DNA of 64,000 nucleotides from Castor canadensis. Taxonomy: Eukaryota; Chordata; Mammalia; Rodentia; Castoridae. Where the stretch lies: assembly GCF_047511655.1 (NCBI RefSeq), contig NC_133389.1, positions 27,363,501-27,427,500 of the forward strand, read 5' to 3'. The translations under genes were made by a program, and so were the position numbers. The notes beneath the pieces are model-generated. The model searched no databases, was not told the DNA's origin, and saw only the letters and a program-made list of their open reading frames with translations. Positions within the stretch are counted from its first letter, which is position 1, and every line of letters starts with the position of its first letter. Below are positions 57,597-64,000 of the stretch, in pieces.

Positions 57597-57932
57597 AGGC
57601 GCTCACGCACTCGGTGCTCAAGAAACTGAAGGAGCGGCAGCTGGAGCTGCTGCTCCAGGCCGTGGAGTCCCGCGGCGGTACGCGCACCGCGTGCCTCCTG
57701 CTGCCCGGCCGCCTGGACTGCAGGCTGGGCCCGGGGGCGCCCGCCAGCGCGCAGCCCGCGCAGCCGCCCTCATCCTACTCGCTCCCCCTCCTGCTGTGCA
57801 AAGTGTTCAGGTGGCCGGATCTCAGGCATTCCTCGGAAGTCAAGAGGCTGTGTTGCTGTGAATCTTACGGGAAGATCAACCCCGAGCTGGTGTGCTGCAA
57901 CCCCCATCACCTTAGCCGACTCTGCGAACTAG
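57326..57932 (+). CDS. SMAD7: SMAD7 exon 1 coding part (codons 1-202)
   Basis: This is the N-terminal half of SMAD7, the inhibitory SMAD that binds activated type I TGF-beta/BMP receptors, recruits SMURF ubiquitin ligases and also acts in the nucleus. The protein opens MFRTKRSALVRRLWRSR, as in mammalian SMAD7; the paralogue SMAD6 starts differently. An acidic and glycine-rich stretch follows (residues 22-56). K62 and K68 correspond to the acetylation/ubiquitination lysines known as K64 and K70 in human, so the glycine-rich region is about two residues shorter here. A His/Pro run (70-76) precedes a helical MH1-like region (about 87-202) that ends in CCNPHHLSRLC, keeping the Cys/His spacing of MH1 zinc ligands. 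Codon 202 ends at 57931, and one base of codon 203 precedes a consensus GT donor (gtaagt). The chosen ATG has a weak context (C at -3, T at +4), but it is the only in-frame ATG that gives the family N-terminus. The gene is truncated by the window, not broken. Confidence 0.97.
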
Positions 57933-58779
57933 GTAAGTTGTTCCATGCCCACCTTTCCTTTCCCTTGGCGGGGAAGTGCTAGAAGAAAAGCCCTTGCGGA
58001 CTGTGTGTGGCGCCACCTCTCCAGGGGGGAGTGTACATTCCCTCCTGGAGGGGGCATGGGGGACTAGAGCAGAGAAGCGACAAGAGGAAACTCGAAGGGC
58101 ATTCCTTGGGGGTTCCCTTCCAGGCTTTTCTCCTCCGTGGCCCGGAAGGGGGAGGGTTCCTGGACACTGCTCGTGCACGCACTGTACAGACATGCGGGTA
58201 AAAATTAGACGCCTTCGTTTCCGAATCAGCAAGGGCGTGCAGAGAAAAGTTGGGGGGGGGTCATGCTTCCCCTCACTCGGAAAGGCGTTGAGGTGTGTGG
58301 CCGAGTTGGATTCGGTCCAAGCCCGCCAAGGAAGGCTAGGAGAAGCCAGCTATAAAAGCTGGAAAGTCTCCGCACCTTCAGTAAATAAGGAGAGACCCGT
58401 CGGGCACTAGTGGCTCAGATATGGCCCTGGCCTCTCAGCTGTGGAGTTTTGGAGCAGAGGGTTAGGATGGGAAGCCCCAGTGGGTATCTTCCCAGCTCTG
58501 CCAGCCTCAGGGTGAAAAGGAACAAACAGCCAGGAGAAGTTGGATACTCCCTGTTTTTTCTTTTCTTCCGCACAGAAAAACAGACAAGTAGTGGCTTTAG
58601 AGTGGTTGATCCTCAGCGCCTAAACTGCGCTGGGGCCTGGGTTTCATGGCTGCGACCCTGAGCGTCTACCTTTTTAATCCTCCTAGCTCCTCCATTCCGA
58701 TCTCTGTTCTTGGCGTCTTTGTGCACCGGGTGTGTGTGCCCTGGCCCCCGCAGGTTCCCCAAGTTCACCAGCACACTTG

Positions 58780-59052
58780 GGGCGCGTCACCCTGGTGGGC
58801 TGGGAAAGGGGAGTCCCAAGTCCCGCGCCAAGAGTGCCAAGTGGAGCGGCGGGGGCGGAGGTGAATTGCACCCCTGGGGGCGGGGCGGGCCGGGCCGGGC
58901 GGTGGAGGGGGGAGGAAGGGAGCAGGGTCTGGCGTTGTAGGACGCGATCGGGGGCCACAATCGCCCCCCCCCCACCCCCACCCCCCGCCCTGTGAACTGT
59001 GAAGTGCGCGGCCCGGGCCGAGCCGGTGGTTTCCAGCCCGGCCCGCAGAGCG

Positions 59053-59086
<34 letters not shown>

Positions 59087-59180
59087 AGACGTGGAGGAGC
59101 GGAGCGCCGAGGCTGGCGCCAGGCGGCCTCTTTTGTTTATCTGACAGCTAAATATCAAGGCAATCACCGCCTCGCGGCCC
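58780..59180. other. CpG-rich block in SMAD7 intron 1
   Basis: A second GC-dense island contains long G and C runs (about 58870-58990) and a CGG repeat. It is separated from exon 1 by lower-CpG sequence, which suggests its own regulatory role. Confidence 0.75.
59052..59084 (+). repeat. CGG trinucleotide repeat in SMAD7 intron 1
   Basis: About ten CGG units with one TGG interruption (T at 59071). Moderate length and likely polymorphic. Confidence 0.8.
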
Positions 59181-59252
59181 TGCCTCCAACCCCCACAGCT
59201 AAGACAAACAGTTGGGCTAAAAGAATGCCTGTGTTATCATAAGTTTCTATCT
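59114..59252. promoter_or_regulatory. SMAD7: Candidate BMP-SMAD/GATA enhancer, SMAD7 intron 1
   Basis: A TGGCGCCA palindrome (59114-59121) is a GC-rich SMAD1/5-type site. GATA-type cores follow: TTATCT at 59137-59142, TTATCA at 59234-59239 and CTATCT at 59247-59252. A BMP-responsive SMAD1/GATA enhancer is known in the mammalian Smad7 locus downstream of the proximal promoter. That this block is its counterpart is inferred from motif combination and position. Confidence 0.45.
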
Positions 59253-59301
59253 CTCTTTGTCAAGGCCTGGTCTTTATATTCTCTTACTTTTTTAATTCTA
59301 G

Positions 59302-59355
59302 AGTCTCCCCCCCCTCCTTACTCCAGATACCCGATGGATTTTCTCAAACCAACTG
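59302..59355 (+). CDS. SMAD7: SMAD7 exon 2 (PY-motif linker)
   Basis: This 54-base exon completes codon 203 (Glu, split one base and two) and encodes SPPPPYSRYPMDFLKPT. It then leaves one base (G) of the next codon before the donor gtgagt. PPPPY (residues 205-209) is the PY motif that binds WW domains of SMURF1/2 and related HECT ligases, through which SMAD7 directs receptor ubiquitination. A pyrimidine-rich tract and TAG precede the exon. Reading frame and residue order match mammalian SMAD7. The next exon, which starts the MH2 part, is not in the window. Confidence 0.96.
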
Positions 59356-60368
59356 GTGAGTAGTTGATTTTTTAAAGTTTCTTTCTTACGTTAGACCTGG
59401 AACCTCTAGAACCCCCAGGTTTTTAAGTCTAGGCAGCGACCTGGGGAGGTGCTAGACTGGCCCAAGTTGGTTGTAAGTTCCTTCTGTTAGAAGTTTGGAT
59501 TTTTCTGTTGTAGCTGTTTTTGTTTTGTTTTCCCTTCTTTCAAAGTCATTTCCTCGATAGGCTTTACATTTTGTTCCTTTTTATGTATTTGCACTGTGAC
59601 CAAACTTAGCTTTGACACATGGAGGCTGTAATCCATGCAGAAGTGTCTGAGGAGCCTAATAGGATTGGTTGGTGGGAAAATTCCGAGAGACTGTTGTGAG
59701 GGCCAGAGGAACCGGTGGGGAGGGAAGGTGAGATGGAAGGGAAGATGCAGAGGAAGCTTTGGTATGGAGTAAGGTGCCGGAACATTTGAGGCCCTCCTGT
59801 TCCAGTCATCTATAAATCTACCCTCTCTTGGAGTTTTCTCAGAATTCTTGGTAGGGACCATAAACGTTTGCAGCCCAGCTCTGCCTGCCTGTTGCTTTGT
59901 CACCAGATGGCATGGGGCCAGGGCAGAAGCCCATTTGAGACTGGCACCAGCCCTGTTGCGGTTGTCTGTATCCAACTTTGGCTGGCAGTACAGGGGCCCA
60001 TCCTTTGGAGTTTGACTGTGCCAGGGGACAGGGTCAGCAAAACGGATTGGGGATGACAGAAGGAACAAGCCCCCATTTCCGGGAGCCCCTTTTTTCGGTG
60101 GGAGATCCATTTGCTTAAAAAGTACACATAGTAACTTCGGCTTTTGTGCTTGTATGCTAGTGCCTGCAAAAAAAAAGTAACACTTTTGACATTTTTATTT
60201 TGCCAAGGTTCTGGGAGAAGGAAAAGTGAAGGGTTGGGCACAGTTTAGCTCCTGGAATTCTACAAGTCCTTCCGCCTCATGAGTTGGCTGCTGGGCCTTT
60301 CCCCCCACTAATTAAAAGTTTTGCTGGGGCGTTGTCATAAATACTTTAATGAACGTGTAACTGAAGCC

Positions 60369-60471
60369 CATGCTCTGCAGCCAGCCCTCCCGGGACGCCA
60401 CCAGCTCCCTCAGGTTGGGAAGGCGTTCCTGCTTGCCCCGTGCCTGGCTAATAAGTGGCCTGCAGAGCATG
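60369..60471. repeat. Perfect 12-bp inverted repeat in SMAD7 intron 2
   Basis: CATGCTCTGCAG at 60369-60380 recurs as its reverse complement at 60460-60471 with a 79-base spacer. One such pair is roughly expected by chance in a window this size, so it is only a sequence observation. Confidence 0.6.
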
Positions 60472-60948
60472 TGATATTTTGCTTTCGAATTACAAAACAC
60501 CAGATAAATGGTCATTAATGAAGAGATAGCCAGCTCTCTGTGTTTGTAACAAATGTTAACTGGATTTACCAAGCTCTTGCCCTCCCCAAGAATGGGACTT
60601 GCCTGAATTTTTGGCTTAAAAAACCAAGAATTCTTTTATGAAGTTAGTTCTCCTAGGGTCACCTCTGTCCTGTTTTGGTTTTTCTTTCTGTATTCTTCAA
60701 ATTTGGAGGTTAGCCTTAAAGAGAGAGAAGTCCTTATTGGTCTCGGAAAAAAGGTGGTAAATGTTCCCTCAAACCTCCAAAAACCATAGAAAAGAAGAGT
60801 CACATTCTCTTGGGTTTGCTGCAGAGATGCTGGGATAAATCTTCGCAGGATTTAAGCAGTCATTCTGGCAGGCCAGGGCCTCATTTTCGGTGAGTGGAGT
60901 GATATATTTATTCATTAGCAAGTGTTGACATTAGGTAGCAAAATGTGT

Positions 60949-61055
60949 GTAAACAGAGAAGCCACAAAGACAGGAATGTGCCATTTCCAAGGGGGAGCAG
61001 TGGTCTCCAGATCAGCCAATAGGAAGTGATTAACCTGCCAATCGGAAACCGAAAC
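60949..61055 (+). promoter_or_regulatory. Candidate intronic enhancer: FOX, TEAD, two CCAAT boxes, ISRE-like site
   Basis: In order: GTAAACA (60949-60955, forkhead-type), GGAATGT (60973-60979, TEAD-type), CCAAT at 61016-61020 and again at 61038-61042 (22 bases apart, both followed by GGAA within two bases), and GAAACCGAAAC (61045-61055), an interferon-response-like core. Interferon induction of SMAD7 is known; use of this site is inference. Confidence 0.35.
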
Positions 61056-62016
61056 AGCTGGTTACTCATCCCAATTTGTTTTGTTTAAAATAAAACAACA
61101 AAAAAGGGAGCAAAAACAAGCGTTATTGTGTAAGACCATGGGGGTGGTATCAGATGAAGCCCCTGAGAGAGAAATGGTCCCTGCAGGAGGCAGGGCAGCC
61201 AGGTCTGGGACTGGTTTTGCTGGCTGCTGTGGCCATGGGTGCTGCAAAGCTAGACATATAAGTGGGAGGGGTGCTACCCACCTAGTATATGGGAGAAGGT
61301 CCTGCTTGGGAAATTAACATCAGCCACTTCCATTCAAGAATTTAGGTTGAAGTTTTGGTTTTGGGTTTGGTGAAAGGCACATATGTTTTATAATGGGCAG
61401 TTGTAAAAATTGTAACCAGTTGCACAACAAAGGGACTCCCTTCTGTAAAATTGCCAGCTCCCTTGGGAAGGGGCAGTGGGAAGGGGGCTGGGATCTGGTA
61501 CCCCTGAGTTGAGAAGCTTTTGGAGATCCCGGAGTGCTACAGGGGAGTGCCATTGTGATGGGGTTAGCCTCTGGGAGGTCACACTAGTTTCTGTGGGGTC
61601 CCAAACTAAGTTGTCCTGCAAGAGCGTTAGAGGCGCCTGAGCCCTGGGGCAAGGTGGCTGTGGTTTGTGGCTCTCAGAGGTTAGGAAGACACTCCACCTT
61701 TTCATCTCACACAGGGAAAAGATTCTGATATTTGCTGGTAGATTTCAGCTTGGGGAGTGGGGAAGTTGGGAAGATGGCTGTATGGGCTGTGCTTCCGGTG
61801 TGTGCTCCACTTCCTGTGTGCTACATGTGTGTTCATCTAGAAGGTTTCAAGAATATTTAGGCTGGAGATGAAGAGTGGGGAACTCTGTGGGAGGGACCCA
61901 GGTGACTACTGCCACAGCCTCCAAAACCTAACATAAGGTCTGGCATCTTGACCTGATCTGGCTCTGCTTTCACACCCTTCCATAGCTTAGGTCTCTTTTC
62001 ACTTTACCATGTCAAC

Positions 62017-62240
62017 TTTTTTTTTCCGTGGTGGTACTGGGGTTTGAACTCAGGACCTCCTCACCCTTGCTAGGCAGGTGTTCTACAATTTGAGCCACTC
62101 CTCCAGTCTTGTTTTGTGTTGGGTATTTTCGAGATAGGGTTTCAGAAACTATTTGCCCCGGGCTGGCTTTGAACTGAAATCCTCCTGATCTCCGCCTCCT
62201 GAGTAGCTAGGATTACAGGGATGAGCCACCAGGACTGGCT
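62017..62240 (-). mobile_element. Dimeric B1-ID-like SINE in SMAD7 intron 2
   Basis: Reads in reverse: T tract, ID-like half (GGTTTGAACTCAGG, ending GAGCCACTCC), linker, then B1-like half ending GGATTACAGGGATGAGCC. Inserted antisense to SMAD7. Confidence 0.88.
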
Positions 62241-63565
62241 TTCAGGTCTCTTTTTAAATCCAGGTGCTGAAAGAATTTGATTTGATCATCCATTTCTTCA
62301 TTTGTTTATTGGTTCATGCATTCATTTGACAGATGGAGTGATATGCCTGCCTAAAAATTAGAGGGTTCCAGTGCAGTGCAGTGTTCTGAGTTGGGTGGAC
62401 CACTTAGGGCAGAGCTGGGGTGTCCTGGGGGACTGGAGGTACTGACCCCAACAGTACTTAGGAAGCTCAGGACTAAGCTGGTGAGCCTGCCCTGGTTCAT
62501 GGTGAGAGCAGTTGGTGGAACCTCAGCAGTCTATTCTGTTGACTGTTGGAACCTCCCTCTGTTGGAACCCTGGGAGAACAGGGGAGCCCCTAGCACTTAG
62601 TTGGTATGAGAGCCAGGATGGCCAGCGCTGCTGACTGTCCGCCAGCTTTGGCTTGGTGGAGGCACAGGTGGTTTGTGAGACCCTGACTTTGGGGATCTGT
62701 CTTTGTGGAGCTTCCTTGTTGGTGGAGGTCTGACCCTCGACCTTTGCAAGCCAAGCAGTAGCTTGAATCCAATCCAGATGCTCAGATCAACTTGGTCATC
62801 TCCAGAGAAGAGGGTTGGGATTCAGGGGCCTACCTGGGCAAAGAGGGCCCTGGGTTAAGGAGCTGGACTCTGGAGATAGCCTGGCTCACTGGGTGGCCCT
62901 TTGAGCTTGTCAGTGGCACCTCAGTTTACCTGGGTGCATGTATAACAGGTACACTCCCCTGTTCCGGCAGGGATGGTAGGGAGGCCTAATTAACGTGTGT
63001 TAAATCCCTCCTGAGATCAAAGGCACTGCAGAAAGGCAAAGCATATTTCATAAAAACGCTTGTGGTTGCAGCGTGGAGCTGGCTCACCTTTGATGTGAGA
63101 CAGGCTGACACCCTGACTGGTCTCTGCTCTTCCCAGAGAGGCCAGGCTTTTCCTTTGAAACACACCTTGCTCCTGGCATTCAGCCAGACAGAGCTGGGGC
63201 GGGGGTGGGGGGGATGGGGAGTGGCCGTGGATAAGTCATGTTTAATGTGGGGTTTCTTCCGTTTGGGGGGCAGGGGGAGGAGGGGAATGAGAAGCCTGTC
63301 TCTAGAAAATGGTGTAGGCTAGCAGAGTAGTTTAGAAAGTGCAGGGCATCCACCCTTTAACAAGGAACGCTATTTCCTGCCTTCCCTATTGTTTTCCATT
63401 TGATTAAGTGTATCCTGTAAAGCTGTATATTCCTGTTCCGAATTGTCCTCTGCCCTGATGAAATGAGATTGCACACCGTCAGTCCTGTTCTCTATCTGCC
63501 ACCACCACTCCTCTGCCTGCCCCTTCCTTGTTTGGGAGAAAGTTCTCTTGCTCTGTCTCTTTCTC

Positions 63566-63644
63566 TGGATGATGGAGAATGGAACCCAGGGCCTCATGCA
63601 TGCTAGGCAAGTACTCTACCATTGAGCTATGAACCCCCAGCCCT
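63566..63644 (-). mobile_element. ID-like SINE monomer in SMAD7 intron 2
   Basis: Reverse-oriented tRNA-type monomer (GAACCCAGGGCC, TGCTAGGCAAG, ATTGAGCTA) with a short CT-rich leader and no B1-like half. Confidence 0.8.
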
Positions 63645-64000
63645 GGAGAGTGCTGGAGAAGTTGTTTGCTTACCTGGGGAGAATTGGGGCACTGCTTTAG
63701 AGAACCTCAGCGTTAAAGGGAGAGAGCAGAATCCCTCCCTTTGTCAGGAATTGGAGGCAGCTACTGGGCTCCTCTGGGTTACTTGCCTCTGGGCTGCTGG
63801 AGTGTTGGAGAAGCTGGTTTGGCTAACTGTTCGCCAGTGTGGCCAAGGGACTCCAGTTGTAAACTGGGAAAAGTACACCCAGGGACATCCTGCTGGTGGC
63901 CTGGGATGGGATGACTGGAGTCCTTATGAACCAGTCTTGTCCATTTGCTGCAGAGCTGGGGAGCTCCATCCCCGAGCCATGCTTTCTACAGGGACTTGGC

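Larger units (their letters stand above)
54790..57800. other. CpG island over SMAD7 promoter and exon 1
   Basis: CpG dinucleotides are dense from about 54.8 kb through the coding part of exon 1. A/T-rich gaps occur near 55.14-55.20, 55.50-55.54 and 56.38-56.82 kb. The composition contrasts sharply with the depleted CpG of the intergenic DNA to the left. Confidence 0.9.
57933..59301 (+). other. SMAD7: SMAD7 intron 1
   Basis: A 1369-base intron from gtaagt to a pyrimidine-rich tract and TAG, splitting codon 203 after its first base. No SINE or LINE is present. The middle (58.0-58.7 kb) is ordinary unique sequence; the 3' part holds a second CpG-rich block. Confidence 0.93.
59356..64000 (+). 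other. SMAD7: SMAD7 intron 2 (partial, continues beyond window)
   Basis: It begins with the donor gtgagt after exon 2 and has no acceptor plus MH2-coding continuation before the window ends. Mostly unique sequence, with two SINEs, both antisense to the gene (62017-62240 and 63566-63644). Confidence 0.9.

Noticed and set aside
57326-57932. Assignment to SMAD6 instead of SMAD7
   Set aside because: Residues after the shared opening (APGGEDEEEG, the HHHPHPP run, CCNPHHLSRLCEL) are those of SMAD7. SMAD6 has a different, longer N-terminal region.
62618-62660. Possible SMAD7 exon 3 start (a GACTGTCC phrase similar to the start of the MH2-side exon)
   Set aside because: The following sequence does not continue with SMAD7 residues and no suitable acceptor precedes it. 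Exon 3 is judged to lie beyond the window.

Overview
The window is vertebrate nuclear DNA from a placental mammal, almost certainly a rodent. It has one gene with GT-AG introns, CpG islands, L1 LINEs with 3' polypurine tracts, old MIR-like and L1M-like fossils, and several dozen SINEs. The SINEs are monomeric B1-like (7SL-type), monomeric ID-like (tRNA-type) and, most often, dimers of a B1-like left half and an ID-like right half. That dimer spectrum fits a beaver or kangaroo-rat type rodent better than mouse or rat. The species call is an inference from repeats only.

The one protein-coding gene I can support is SMAD7, the inhibitory SMAD of TGF-beta and BMP signalling, on the + strand at the right end. 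Exon 1 holds the start codon at 57326 and codons 1-202, ending at a GT donor at 57933. The 54-base exon 2 (59302-59355) carries the PPPPY motif that recruits SMURF-type ubiquitin ligases. Intron 2 runs off the window, so the MH2 domain exons are not here. Upstream lies a CpG-rich promoter with the SMAD-binding palindrome GTCTAGAC and an adjoining E-box, and a long leader with several upstream AUGs. A second GC-rich block sits in intron 1, with BMP-SMAD-like and GATA-like sites.

The roughly 54 kb to the left is intergenic and shows no credible protein-coding exon. From human synteny as I remember it, this is the SMAD7-DYM interval. It divides as follows. 1-12 kb is SINE-rich with a 2.1 kb 5'-truncated L1, an L1M fossil and a pyrimidine microsatellite. 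12-22 kb is SINE-poor and mostly unique. 22-28 kb is mixed. 28.6-32.6 kb is SINE-free and contains an orphan CpG island with three AP-1-type heptamers. 32.6-54.4 kb is again repeat-rich, including a nested L1 mosaic near 39-41 kb and a recent L1 insertion with an 18-bp target duplication at 45.8-46.6 kb. From 54.4 to 62.0 kb, over the SMAD7 promoter, exons 1-2 and early intron 2, I found no SINE or LINE.

The regulatory parts look like the known SMAD7 feedback circuit. TGF-beta-activated SMADs act at the promoter palindrome, BMP-SMAD and GATA inputs may act in intron 1, and possible interferon, CCAAT, forkhead and TEAD inputs lie in intron 2. The SMAD7 product then blocks the receptors. I found no prokaryotic system, CRISPR array, functional tRNA or rRNA gene, or unknown protein family. 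The least expected items are a 78-bp local copy embedded in a SINE at 22.2 kb, the orphan CpG island, and the translation-control layout of the SMAD7 leader. Repeat boundaries are by eye, to within about 10-20 bases.
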